From positions 1 through 29,251 of the forward strand of contig CAJZDJ010000013.1 of NCBI GenBank assembly GCA_915063485.1: a stretch of DNA of 29,251 nucleotides. The letters run 5' to 3'. The notes beneath the pieces were generated by a model that was not told where the DNA came from, did not search any database, and worked only from the letters and a program-made list of their open reading frames with translations. Of this stretch, positions 8,201 to 16,372 are shown in pieces. Every line of letters begins with the position of its first letter. Positions within the stretch are counted from its first letter, which is position 1. A program made the translations under genes and the position numbers. The stretch comes from an uncultured Actinomyces sp. Lineage in GTDB: Bacteria > Actinomycetota > Actinomycetes > Actinomycetales > Actinomycetaceae.

Positions 8201-11200
8201 GGCCCGCCCCGACGTGGCCGCTGACGCCTACGACCTGGACATTAAGCTTGACACCCACTGGGATGACCTACCTGGTGGCGAGCGGATCCACGCCGTGCGT
8301 CGCCTAGTAGTGCCGCTGCGTTTGGACGGTACCTCCGACGGTGCTGCCCCCGAGGTAGACCCCAGCCGCATCTCCCAGACCATGGGTGACCTGCTGGTTA
8401 ACACTGCCGGTGTGGGTAATGTGTCGATTGTTGGTGACCACATCACTTCCCTGCCTGCCGTCCAGAGCGCCGTCGCTGGCGCCCTTGACGCCAACGGCAA
8501 GGTAGCTAACCAGCCCTTCGGCACCGTTCACGACACCTTCACCCTGGCCTCCACGCTGGGCTACGACCACGGCGCAGTTACCGCCGATGCCCTGCCTGAG
8601 ACCCTCTCAGCTGCTGCTATCGTGCCCGACGCGCTACTGGGCCCGTGCTGGCCGGTGGTATATGCCTGCCTTGGCTCTGTAGTTGAAGATGGTATGCCGC
8701 TGATTGAAGGTCTACTCGGTGCGGTCCACCTGGACCACACTGTGGATCTGCGCGCTGACCTAGAACAGCTAGCTGCCAGCCAGCCTTCTTTGCGCGTAAG
8801 CGTTGACGGTTGGGTAGAGGCCCTGGAAGAGTCCAGCGCCGGCCGTGTGGTGGCCGTGCACCTAGAGCTGCGTAACTTCGCAACTGGCGAGCTGATCGCC
8901 ATCATGACTGAGCGTTTTGCTATTCGTGGCCGCGCTCACGGCACCGCTACTCCTTCCGCTCCGGCCGTAGCCGGTGGCACCGGACGCGAAATCGCCAACT
9001 CTGCCCGTCGCCTCCTGCGCCGCGTAAAGGTCACCGCCCCGCGCGACATGACCGCCTTTGCCCGCGTAACCGGTGACTTTAACCCGATCCACACCTCCTA
9101 CAACGCCGCTAAGGTGGCTGGTATGAGCGCCCCGCTGGTGCACGGCATGTGGCTGTCTGCCACCGCCCAGCAGGTAGTTGCCTCAACCGACCCTGAAGGT
9201 GGTCACTACGACATCGTGGGTTGGACCTACACCATGCACGGCCCGGTCGAGCTTGGTGACCAGGTAGAAATCTCTGTGGAGCGCACCGGCCTGGTACGTG
9301 GCGGCGGTTTCCTGCTGGAGGCAACCTGCCGTATCAACGGTGAGATTGTTTCTCGCGGCACCGCAGTTACCCGTGCTGAGCGCACCGCCTACCTCTACCC
9401 GGGCCAGGGTATCCAGGCTCAGGGCATGGGTCTAGACGAGCGTTCCTCCTCTAAGGCTGCTCGCGAGATCTGGGACCGCGCCGACGCCCACACCCGTAAG
9501 GAGCTAGGCTTCTCTATCCTGGCCCTGGTACGTGACAACCCCACCGAGCTCACTGCTCGCGGCGTCACCTACCGTCACCCCAAGGGTCTACTGAACCTGA
9601 CCCAGTTCACCCAGGTGGCTCTGGCTACCGTGGCTATGGCTACCACCGCGCGCCTAGAAGAAGCTGGCGCGCTGGTAGAGGGCGCTGCCTTCGCCGGCCA
9701 CTCGCTGGGTGAGTACACCGCGCTAAGCGCCTACGGGCGTGTGTTCCCGGTGGAAACCATGATTTCCATCGTGTTCCAGCGTGGCTCCACCATGCACACC
9801 CTGGTGCCGCGTGCTGAAGACGGCTCTTCTAACTACCGTATGGGTGCACTGCGTCCCAACCAGTGCGGTATTGGCGCCAGCGAAGTTGAGGCTTATGTGG
9901 CCGAAATTTCCCAGCGCAGCGGTGAGTTCTTGCAGATCGTTAACTACAACCTGGCCGGCGTCCAGTACGCAGTTGCCGGTACGGTTGCGGGTCTGGAGGC
10001 CCTAGCCGACGACGCCCGTGCACGTGCCAAGGCACGCGGCGGCAAGAACCCCTTCATGCTGGTGCCTGGCATTGACGTGCCCTTCCACTCCAGCGTGCTG
10101 CGCCCGGGTGTGGACGAGTTCCGTAGCCGCCTAGACGCACTGGTACCTGCCGACATCGACATTGATCGCATGGTGGGCCTGTATGTCCCCAACCTGGTAG
10201 CTCGCCCCTTCGAACTAACCCAGGACTTTGCCCGCTCCATCCTTGAGGTTGTGCCTTCGGCCCAGGTAGAAGCCATCTTGGCTAACTGGGATGCATGGAT
10301 TGCCCAGCCGGTGGCTTTGGGTCGTGCCCTGCTGATTGAGCTGCTGGCCTGGCAGTTCGCCTCACCGGTACGTTGGATCGAAACCCAGGATGTACTGTTC
10401 ACTCCGGTTGACCGTGGTGGCTTGGGCATTGAGAAGGTCATCGAGGTGGGTCTGGCTGCTTCACCGACCCTGGCCAACCTGGCTAGCCGTACCCTGGCTT
10501 TGCCGCACCACGCCGGTAACCACGTGACCGTTTACAACGCTCGCCGTGACGAGGCCCGCGTTCTGGCCACTGACACCGACCCGGCTGTTGCCGACGAGGT
10601 GGTAGTGGAAGAGCCTGCCGCACCCGCCGCAGCTGAACCGGCTCCTGCCGCTGCGCCCGCTCCGGCTGCTGCACCGGTAGCTACCCCCGCTCCGGCCGCT
10701 CCCGCTGGCGCCCCCTCCGGAGCCGACGTCGCGGACCTGCCCTTCACCGCCAAGGATGGTCTAAACGTTTTGCTGGCCCACTCGGCCCGCATCCGTCCCG
10801 ACCAGATCGGCGCTACCGACACCACCGAGACCCTAACCAACGGCGTATCTTCACGTCGTAACCAGCTGCTCATGGACATGGGCACCGAGCTGGAACTGGC
10901 CTCCATTGACGGTGCCGCCGACGCCGACATGAGCGCACTAGCTGCCACCGTGCTTAAGGGTGCACCTAACTACAAGCCCTTCGGCCCGGTACTTAGCGAA
11001 GTTATCCGCCAGTCCATCTCCAAGCTCTTTGGTCCTTCTGGACAGCGTCCAGCTCGCATCGCTGAGCGAGTACAGCGCACCTGGGGTCTGGGTGAAGGCT
11101 GGGTCGCACACGTAAACGCCGCTGTGCTGCTTGGTACCCGTGAGGGCGCCTCTATGCGTGGCGATGACCTGGCTACCCTTGGCACCACCGGTCCGCTCAA

Positions 11201-14200
11201 GACCGTAGCTGAGGTAGATGCTCTCATCGACCGCGCGGTTCAGGCTGTGGCCAGCGACCACGGGGTGAGCGTAGCCATGCCTAGCGCTGGTGGCTCCGGT
11301 GGTGGCGCCCAGGTTTCCTCTGAAGCCCTTGACGCCTTCGCTGCCGGTCTGATTGGCCCCGACGGCGCCCTGGCTACCACCGCCCGCACCCTGCTTGACA
11401 CCCTGGGTCTAACCGAAAAGGTGGCCGTGGCCTCCGAGCAGGTTGACGATGAAGCTGAGCGCACCCGCGTGGCCCTGGAGGCGATTACTGCCGAGCTAGG
11501 CCCCAACTGGGTAGCTTCAGTAACCCCCAGCTTCGACTCGCGCCGCGCGGTGCTGATCGATGACCGTTGGGCCAGCGCCCGTGAAGACCTGGGACGCATC
11601 GCCACCGGTGAGATCAACGCTGAGACGGTTAACGTCGAAAGCTACACCGGTTTGGGCCGGGCTGTAGCCGACCAGGCCGCCTGGTGGGCCCGCCAGATGC
11701 GTGAAGCTGGTGCCAGCGAGCGCGTAGCCGGCGTACTTGAGCACATCAGCCAGGTAGCCGCTGTTAAGGCTGAATCTGGTAGCGCCCCGGTGCGTTGGGC
11801 CAACGAGGTTGCGGTTGTAACCGGTATGGCTCCGCACTCTATCGGTGCTGCGGTGGTGGCTGAGCTGCTCTCTGGTGGCGCCACCGTAATCGCTACCGCC
11901 TCGCGCCTGAACCACAAGCGTCTAGAGTTCGCTACCGAGCTCTACCGTCAGCACGCTTCCAATGGGGCGCAGCTGTGGATGGTGCCGGCCAACCTGTCCA
12001 GCTACCGTGACGTAGATGCCCTAGCCCAGTGGATCGGTAATGCTGAGGTAGTCACCTCCGGTGGTACTTCAACCCTGGTCAAGCCGGCCCTGGTGCCCAC
12101 CTTGCTGTTCCCCTTCGCCGCTGGGCGCGTGGCCGGTTCGCTGGCCGACGCCGGTCCGGAGACTGAGTCTCAGGCACGTCTACTGCTGTGGAGCGTGGAG
12201 CGCAGCATTGCTGCCCTGAGCGCCATCGGCACTGACACCAATGTGGACCACCGTCTGCACGTGATCCTGCCTGGTTCACCTAACCGCGGTACCTTCGGTG
12301 GTGACGGTGCTTACGGTGAAGTCAAGAGCGCTCTGGACGCCATTGTTAACCGCTGGTCCAGCGAAAAGCAGTGGGCTCAGCGTGTCTCGCTGGCACACCC
12401 GCGTATCGGTTGGGTGCGTGGCACTGGCCTGATGGGTGGTAACGACCCGCTGGTGGCCGCTGTTGAGGCTGCCGGGGTACGCACCTGGTCCACTGAAGAA
12501 ATCGCCCACGAGCTGGTTGAGCTGTGCACCGAGCAGGTACGCGCTCAGGCTGCGGTTAAGCCGGTTGAGGCTGACCTGACTGGTGGCCTGGGTGACAACG
12601 TTGACCTGGTGGCGCTGCGTGAAAACGCTGCCAAGGCTGCAGCTGGCCAGACCAGCGAGCCGGCTGAGGCTAGCGCTACCATCGCCGCCCTGCCCAGCCC
12701 GGTAACCCCGGTTCAGCCCACCGCGCCTAACTGGGGCGAGGTTGAAGCTGACCTGGAAGACATGGTGGTTGTGGTTTCTACCGGTGAAGTATCCACTTGG
12801 GGTAGCGGTCGTACCCGCCGTGAAGCTGAGCTGGGTATGACCGGTGGAGACGATGTCGAGCTCACCGCTGCCGGCGTACTCGAACTGGCCTGGGGTATGG
12901 GCCTGCTTACCTGGCAGGACTCGCCTAAGGCTGGCTGGTACGACACCGACGGCAACCTGGTTGATGAGGCTGACATTCTCTCGCGCTACCGCGACGAGGT
13001 AGTGGGCCGCTGCGGTATCCGCGAATTCGTTGACGACCAGTTGATTGCTCCGGTGGCAGATGAAGAGGTTGAGGTTTACCTGGACCGCGACATCTCCTTC
13101 AACGTCTCTGATGAGGCTACCGCCCGCACTATCGCTGAATCTGACCCGGCACACACCCTGATCAGTGAAGACAGCGAAAGCGGAGAGTGGATCGTGACCC
13201 GCCTAGCTGGTTCGCTGGCCCGCGTACCGCGCCGCGCTGCACTGAGCCGCACTGTCGGTGGCCAGTTCCCGCGCGACTTCGACCCGCAGCGTTGGGGCAT
13301 CCCGGCATCCATGACCGAGTCTTTGGACCGGATCGCCTCTTGGAACCTGGTCACTGCCGTTGAGGCTTTCCTTAACGCTGGTTTCAGCCCGGCCGAGCTG
13401 CTGCAGGCTGTACACCCGGCCGATGTGGCCTCCACTCAGGGCACCGGTTTTGGTGGCATGGAGTCGATGCGCAAGATGTTCGTTGGCCGCTTCCTCAACG
13501 AGGAACGCCCCAGTGACATTCTGCAGGAGGCCCTGCCTAACGTTGTGGCCGCACACGTAATGCAGTCCTTCATCGGTGGTTACGGTTCTATGGTGCAGCC
13601 GGTTAGCGCCTGCGCAACCGCAGCCGTATCCATTGAAGAAGGTTGGGACAAGATCGCTCTGGGTAAGGCCCAGGTGGTGGTTGCTGGTGCTATCGATGAC
13701 ATCTCGGTTGAGTCCGTGGTTGGCTTCGGTAACATGAACGCCACTGCTGAGGCGGCTGCCATGAAGGCTAAGGGAATCAGCCCGCGTCACTTCTCACGTG
13801 CTAACGACCGTCGTCGCGGCGGCTTCGTGGAAGCCCAAGGTGGCGGTACCGTCATTCTGGCCCGTGGTGATGTAGCGGCTAAGCTTGGTCTGCCGGTTGC
13901 GGCGGTACTTGGTTTCGTCTCCTCTTACGCCGACGGCGCTCACACCTCCATCCCGGCCCCGGGTCTGGGTGCTCTGGCTGCGGGCCGTGGCGGTAGCAAC
14001 TCGCGTCTGGCTAAGTCTTTGGCCAAGCTGGGCGTTGAGGCTGACGACATCGCCGTGGTTTCCAAGCACGACACCTCCACCGGTGCTAACGACCCCAACG
14101 AGTCTGAACTGCACACCCGCCTGGCCAAGGCACTTGGCCGTAGCGAGGGTAACCCGCTGGTAGCGGTCTCTCAGAAGACCATCACTGGTCACGCTAAGGG

Positions 14201-14720
14201 TGGTGCCGCAGTGTTCCAGGTGGCCGGTTTGACCGAAATCCTGGCCACCGGTGTGGCCCCGGGTAACGCCTCGCTGGACTGCGTGGACATCAAGCTCAAG
14301 AAGGATGGCTTCTGGATCTGGCCGCGTAAGGCTATGCGCCTGGCTGGCCGTGGCGGCGAAAGCGGTCGCGTGCCCGGTGCTGGTCCGATCCGTGCCGGCC
14401 TGGCTACCTCGCTGGGCTTCGGGCACGTATCTGGCCTGCTGGCCATGGTGCACCCCGGTGCTTTCGAATCTGCCCTGCGTAAGGCTGGCGGCCAGCAGGC
14501 CGTCGACGCCTGGCTGGCCAGCGCCAACGCCCGTCTGGCTGCCGGTACGCGCCGCCGCCGCGCCGGCATGATCGGCCGCGTGGCCCTGTTCGAGCAGATC
14601 GATGGCCGTCGCCTGGGTGAAGAAACCGAAACCCGCGACCCGCACGAGGTTGAGGCAGCTATGCTGCTTGACCCCGAGGCCCGCTTGGGTGCCGACGGTG
14701 TTTACCACGCTGGTGAGTAA
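5295..14720 (+). CDS. fas: Type I fatty acid synthase, single chain
   Basis: Makes long-chain acyl-CoA from acetyl- and malonyl-CoA with NADPH. At 3141 residues it matches the actinobacterial FAS-I length, and the domains are in the usual order. The acetyltransferase has GHSQG (Ser130). The enoyl reductase has LAGMTPTTVDP (near 414) and EDGHAGGHHSW (near 560). The dehydratase has FNPIHTS (His1266) and LVHGMW. The malonyl/palmitoyl transferase has AGHSLGEYTA (Ser1470). An Ala/Pro-rich linker (about 1774-1808) leads to the ACP, with GVSSRRNQ (Ser1852 the likely phosphopantetheine site). The ketoreductase begins near 2173. The ketosynthase has VSACATA (Cys2773), His2925 and His2966. Every catalytic centre I looked for is intact. 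Unlike fungal FAS there is no C-terminal phosphopantetheinyl transferase; acpS follows instead. The ATG start has aaggag at 5283-5288. Confidence 0.98.
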   Translation: MTTTSAKQSVASRLHAGESFIVSFGGQATPWRETLESLVATDSRLASDLVAVDQAVRDRLAPVATDLLTISPAGGRMLDDEGGVITPGSGAEVSVPGILLAQHAALVAAAHTSVDLIDSSLRPRAVIGHSQGMLGVALLESLRAASAHHGENNAEVVEIHAVARLIGAAAARSVRRANLGPIGEVTPMLSVRGVPRAALDQVLNAAGLSEHITIGVTNGRAAFILSGRPADLEAAVSALEFAAKRSERERKERLRGGEVLAPICEYLDTTVPFHSPLLEGAVEDTVAWANSCGINPELARYLAQAVLTDVVDWPATVREAVGTDAAGKAEAKLIVDLGPGAVLARMSEAIVQGTGVTVVVAGTSAGIDKLDRSDYAPAPTVDRSAFAPHLSRLPDGRLSLDTAFTRLTGRSAIMLAGMTPTTVDPAIVAAAANAGYWAELAGGGQVTAEVLNHNLAGLEAALEPGRTAAFNAMFMDRYLWNLHLGTQRTLIRARAAGAPIDGIVITAGIPEREEAVPLLRRLRSEGFPYIALKPGTIDQIKQVLAIAREVPEMPVIIEIEDGHAGGHHSWEDLDSMLLATYDAIRAVDNVVLTVGGGIGKPERAADYITGRWALAYGTAAMPVDGVFVGSAAMTCLEAKTNDDVKQLLVDTPGISPSDNGGWVGSGKSAGGMTSGLSHLRADLYEIDNSSAKASRLIQELAGDEKLMAARRDEMIEALSHTAKPYFGDVESMSYLQWAKRYAQLCVAPASARPEATKPADYWADLDWADRLLDLLHRVEARVSEADHGQIVTLFPDLDSVLDADAAIARLAEAYPAAATTLVEPADAAWFVDLCRKHPKPVPFVPVVDADILRWWGTDSLWQSQDPRYTADQVRIIPGPVSVAGITTINEPVGHLLGRFETAAVEALLAAGVDPVDVAARLGECDGKAVSSRPVADVNAFVRSTPHVVWNGHLTTNPAVVLPSDAYQVVARPDVAADAYDLDIKLDTHWDDLPGGERIHAVRRLVVPLRLDGTSDGAAPEVDPSRISQTMGDLLVNTAGVGNVSIVGDHITSLPAVQSAVAGALDANGKVANQPFGTVHDTFTLASTLGYDHGAVTADALPETLSAAAIVPDALLGPCWPVVYACLGSVVEDGMPLIEGLLGAVHLDHTVDLRADLEQLAASQPSLRVSVDGWVEALEESSAGRVVAVHLELRNFATGELIAIMTERFAIRGRAHGTATPSAPAVAGGTGREIANSARRLLRRVKVTAPRDMTAFARVTGDFNPIHTSYNAAKVAGMSAPLVHGMWLSATAQQVVASTDPEGGHYDIVGWTYTMHGPVELGDQVEISVERTGLVRGGGFLLEATCRINGEIVSRGTAVTRAERTAYLYPGQGIQAQGMGLDERSSSKAAREIWDRADAHTRKELGFSILALVRDNPTELTARGVTYRHPKGLLNLTQFTQVALATVAMATTARLEEAGALVEGAAFAGHSLGEYTALSAYGRVFPVETMISIVFQRGSTMHTLVPRAEDGSSNYRMGALRPNQCGIGASEVEAYVAEISQRSGEFLQIVNYNLAGVQYAVAGTVAGLEALADDARARAKARGGKNPFMLVPGIDVPFHSSVLRPGVDEFRSRLDALVPADIDIDRMVGLYVPNLVARPFELTQDFARSILEVVPSAQVEAILANWDAWIAQPVALGRALLIELLAWQFASPVRWIETQDVLFTPVDRGGLGIEKVIEVGLAASPTLANLASRTLALPHHAGNHVTVYNARRDEARVLATDTDPAVADEVVVEEPAAPAAAEPAPAAAPAPAAAPVATPAPAAPAGAPSGADVADLPFTAKDGLNVLLAHSARIRPDQIGATDTTETLTNGVSSRRNQLLMDMGTELELASIDGAADADMSALAATVLKGAPNYKPFGPVLSEVIRQSISKLFGPSGQRPARIAERVQRTWGLGEGWVAHVNAAVLLGTREGASMRGDDLATLGTTGPLKTVAEVDALIDRAVQAVASDHGVSVAMPSAGGSGGGAQVSSEALDAFAAGLIGPDGALATTARTLLDTLGLTEKVAVASEQVDDEAERTRVALEAITAELGPNWVASVTPSFDSRRAVLIDDRWASAREDLGRIATGEINAETVNVESYTGLGRAVADQAAWWARQMREAGASERVAGVLEHISQVAAVKAESGSAPVRWANEVAVVTGMAPHSIGAAVVAELLSGGATVIATASRLNHKRLEFATELYRQHASNGAQLWMVPANLSSYRDVDALAQWIGNAEVVTSGGTSTLVKPALVPTLLFPFAAGRVAGSLADAGPETESQARLLLWSVERSIAALSAIGTDTNVDHRLHVILPGSPNRGTFGGDGAYGEVKSALDAIVNRWSSEKQWAQRVSLAHPRIGWVRGTGLMGGNDPLVAAVEAAGVRTWSTEEIAHELVELCTEQVRAQAAVKPVEADLTGGLGDNVDLVALRENAAKAAAGQTSEPAEASATIAALPSPVTPVQPTAPNWGEVEADLEDMVVVVSTGEVSTWGSGRTRREAELGMTGGDDVELTAAGVLELAWGMGLLTWQDSPKAGWYDTDGNLVDEADILSRYRDEVVGRCGIREFVDDQLIAPVADEEVEVYLDRDISFNVSDEATARTIAESDPAHTLISEDSESGEWIVTRLAGSLARVPRRAALSRTVGGQFPRDFDPQRWGIPASMTESLDRIASWNLVTAVEAFLNAGFSPAELLQAVHPADVASTQGTGFGGMESMRKMFVGRFLNEERPSDILQEALPNVVAAHVMQSFIGGYGSMVQPVSACATAAVSIEEGWDKIALGKAQVVVAGAIDDISVESVVGFGNMNATAEAAAMKAKGISPRHFSRANDRRRGGFVEAQGGGTVILARGDVAAKLGLPVAAVLGFVSSYADGAHTSIPAPGLGALAAGRGGSNSRLAKSLAKLGVEADDIAVVSKHDTSTGANDPNESELHTRLAKALGRSEGNPLVAVSQKTITGHAKGGAAVFQVAGLTEILATGVAPGNASLDCVDIKLKKDGFWIWPRKAMRLAGRGGESGRVPGAGPIRAGLATSLGFGHVSGLLAMVHPGAFESALRKAGGQQAVDAWLASANARLAAGTRRRRAGMIGRVALFEQIDGRRLGEETETRDPHEVEAAMLLDPEARLGADGVYHAGE

Positions 14721-14741
14721 TAGCTACTAGCGCTTAACCAT

Positions 14742-14772
14742 ATGGGGTGGATCCTTAAAGGATCCACCCCAT
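14742..14772 (+). terminator. Strong 31-bp hairpin between fas and acpS
   Basis: Perfect inverted repeat: 15-bp arms (14742-14756 and 14758-14772) around one central base, each with a GGGGTGGATCC core. It begins 22 bp after the fas stop. The T-run expected of an intrinsic terminator is absent (gtgcattt follows), so it may instead protect the 3' end of the very long fas mRNA, or terminate only partly and lower acpS expression. Confidence 0.6.
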
Positions 14773-14808
14773 GTGCATTTGCTGGCTATGGCTAGCTAAG
14801 CTGGGGCA

Positions 14809-15306
14809 GTGGATATGCCTAAAGTTGTTGTTCCTAAAGCTACTGGCCAGTGTCCAGTGGGGGTGGGGGTTGACCTAGTGCAGATAGATGCTTTTGCGCA
14901 GCAGCTGTCTGAGCCTGGTACTAGTTTTAGCCAGCAAGCTTTTAGCCCCCGTGAGCTACGCCAAGCCCAGGCACGGGTGCGGGCCAGAGGAGCGGAGCCA
15001 AACTGGCAGGAGTTAGCCCCACACCTGGCGGCGCGTTGGGCAGCCAAAGAAGCTTTTGTTAAGGCCTGGTCTAGTGCTTTGGTGCAGCTTAAAGGCGCCG
15101 CCGCGCCTCAACCACTAAGCCTGGAAAGTTTTAACTGGGATCAGGTTGAAGTGCTGCTAGATGAGCAGCTACGCCCCCAGCTAGCGCTACGCGGCCAGGT
15201 AGCCCAAGCAGTTAGCCAAAGTGTGGGGGAGCCTAGCTGGCTGGTGTCGCTAAGCCATGAGGGTAACTGGGCCAGCGCCGTCGTAATTGCTGTTCTAGCA
15301 GCGTAA
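14809..15306 (+). CDS. acpS: Holo-[acyl-carrier-protein] synthase (4'-phosphopantetheinyl transferase)
   Basis: Transfers 4'-phosphopantetheine from coenzyme A to the serine of acyl carrier domains. The AcpS signatures are present: GVGVDLVQIDAF with magnesium ligand Asp22, FSPREL in the middle, and ARWAAKEAFVKAW (Glu81). Its 165 residues are longer than the usual 120-130; the extra length is a ten-residue N-terminal lead and a segment around residues 95-125. I keep the GTG at 14809, but the ATG at 14815 is equally possible; neither has a good Shine-Dalgarno. Its place directly after fas, which lacks its own transferase domain, points to the Fas ACP as its main target. It probably depends on read-through past the hairpin or on a weak local promoter. 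Confidence 0.93.
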   Translation: MDMPKVVVPKATGQCPVGVGVDLVQIDAFAQQLSEPGTSFSQQAFSPRELRQAQARVRARGAEPNWQELAPHLAARWAAKEAFVKAWSSALVQLKGAAAPQPLSLESFNWDQVEVLLDEQLRPQLALRGQVAQAVSQSVGEPSWLVSLSHEGNWASAVVIAVLAA

Positions 15307-15336
15307 AAAATTTTAGCTAACCGGCTTAAACCTAAG

Positions 15337-15366
15337 TTGTTGAGGCCTTAGACCTAGGTTTATAGT
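15337..15366 (+). promoter_or_regulatory. Candidate promoter of the FMN-riboswitch operon
   Basis: TTGTTG (15337-15342), 18 bp, TATAGT (15361-15366). This would start transcription near 15373, just before the riboswitch. A better -35 match, TTGACA at 15366-15371, would put its -10 inside the aptamer and so is less likely. An inverted repeat, TAAACCTA (15327-15334) and TAGGTTTA (15355-15362), spans the promoter; it could be the acpS terminator or an operator. Confidence 0.45.
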
Positions 15367-15378
15367 TGACATGTAAAA

Positions 15379-15502
15379 CGTGCTCCGGGGTCGGTGAAAT
15401 TCCGAGCCGGCGGTTATAGTCCGCGACCCACTGGTACCTACTGGTGGTTGAGCTGGTGAAATCCCAGCACCGACGGTTAAAGTCCGGATGGGAGGAGGTA
15501 CG
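15379..15502 (+). promoter_or_regulatory. FMN riboswitch (RFN element)
   Basis: The conserved RFN blocks are present in order: gggtcggtgaaattccga, then gccggcggt with agtccgcgac, a variable stem (ccactggta/tactggtgg, 9 bp with G-U pairs), ctggtgaaatcccagcaccgacggtt, and agtccggatgggag. The ends pair as a helix (15379-15383 with 15498-15502). Known elements of this class bind FMN and switch off riboflavin synthesis or uptake genes. It lies about 100 nt before the ribX start, the only gene cluster it can control here. Confidence 0.96.
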
Positions 15503-15579
15503 CGGGTTTACTTATTTAGGTGACCTGCAGGCGCTGTGCGCGCGCATCCTTATATTCCCCGGCGCTTACCGGGAGGAAA

Positions 15580-15598
15580 CTTCCGCTATCTTCGGAAG
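15580..15598 (+). promoter_or_regulatory. Shine-Dalgarno-masking hairpin, likely riboswitch expression platform
   Basis: CTTCCG (15580-15585) pairs perfectly with CGGAAG (15593-15598) around a 7-nt loop. The right arm contains most of the ribX ribosome-binding site (ggaagga, ATG at 15606). Just upstream, CCCGG/CCGGG (15558-15573) can form a second hairpin, and ggaggaa (15572-15578) could pair with the cttcc arm and free the site. No U-run is seen, so translational control is more likely than transcriptional termination. Confidence 0.5.
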
Positions 15599-15605
15599 GA
15601 ATTAG

Positions 15606-16364
15606 ATGCGAGCTTACAGGCCCTGGCTAGCAATTACGCTAGGCGTAGTGGTTTTAGTATTCTGGCAGCTAATTTCTGTATCCGGAGCTATGGCTGAGTA
15701 TTTTCTGCCAGCCCCCACCCACATCATTGATTCGCTAATTACCTCAATTCGCCACGCAGGCATGCTTGGCTACGCTTGGATCACTCTACGTGAAGCGATT
15801 TTGGGCTGTATGTTGGCTTTTACGGGGGCCTTACCCTTAGCTTTGGCGCTATTTCACTGGCCATTGTTTTCGCAAACTGTGCTGCCTTATGTGGCTGCAA
15901 GTCAAGCGATCCCGGCTATTGCAATTGCGCCTTTGCTGGTGTTGTGGGTTGGTTACGGCTTGTTCCCGGTAGTGCTGCTATGTGCCTTTATGGTGTTTTT
16001 CCCGATCACTATCTCTATTTTGCTGGGGCTAAGGTCAATCAATCGTGATGTGATTGAGGCTGCCCGGCTTGATGGGGCGGGTGGTTTCAAAATGATTATC
16101 TATATGGAACTGCCGTTAGCTACTCCGGCAATTTTGGCAGGTTTGCGTACCGGCATGACACTGTCAATTACCGGTGCGGTAGTAGGGGAGATGACTATGG
16201 GTGGCACGGGATTGGGCATGGTTTTAGCATCTCAGCGCGACGCCGTAAATACCGCAGGTCTATTTGCCACCATTGTGGTGCTGTCCGTTATGGCCACTGC
16301 TTTGCACGGTTTGATTCATGCCTGCGAAAAGCGTTCGCGCACAATCGCCGCAATTCAAAGTTAG
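15606..16364 (+). CDS. ribX: ABC transporter permease, predicted riboflavin importer RibX
   Basis: Integral membrane subunit of an ABC importer of the ThiX/SsuC/TauC-type permease family. Its 252 residues hold about six hydrophobic segments, starting with an N-terminal one at residues 6-28. The cytoplasmic EAA loop that docks the ATPase is clear: EAARLDGAGG from residue 151, followed by FKMIIYMELPLA. The permease family moves several substrates (thiamine precursors, sulfonates, flavins); the FMN riboswitch directly upstream is what points to riboflavin. The Shine-Dalgarno ggaagga lies inside a hairpin. RibY starts 8 nt after the stop. No ABC ATPase gene is present on either side, although the EAA loop is intact, so an ATPase from elsewhere is presumably shared. 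Confidence 0.85.
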   Translation: MRAYRPWLAITLGVVVLVFWQLISVSGAMAEYFLPAPTHIIDSLITSIRHAGMLGYAWITLREAILGCMLAFTGALPLALALFHWPLFSQTVLPYVAASQAIPAIAIAPLLVLWVGYGLFPVVLLCAFMVFFPITISILLGLRSINRDVIEAARLDGAGGFKMIIYMELPLATPAILAGLRTGMTLSITGAVVGEMTMGGTGLGMVLASQRDAVNTAGLFATIVVLSVMATALHGLIHACEKRSRTIAAIQS

Positions 16365-16372
16365 GAAACATT

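Noticed and set aside
12276..14708. Long open frames on the minus strand (for example 12276-13154 and 13794-14708)
   Set aside because: They lie entirely inside fas, whose catalytic domains are intact in the plus frame. Long antisense frames are expected in GC-rich coding DNA, and their translations look low-complexity without family motifs.
15366..15371. TTGACA as the -35 of the riboswitch operon
   Set aside because: A -10 at normal spacing would fall inside the aptamer, so the transcript would lack its 5' strand. The TTGTTG/TATAGT pair fits better.
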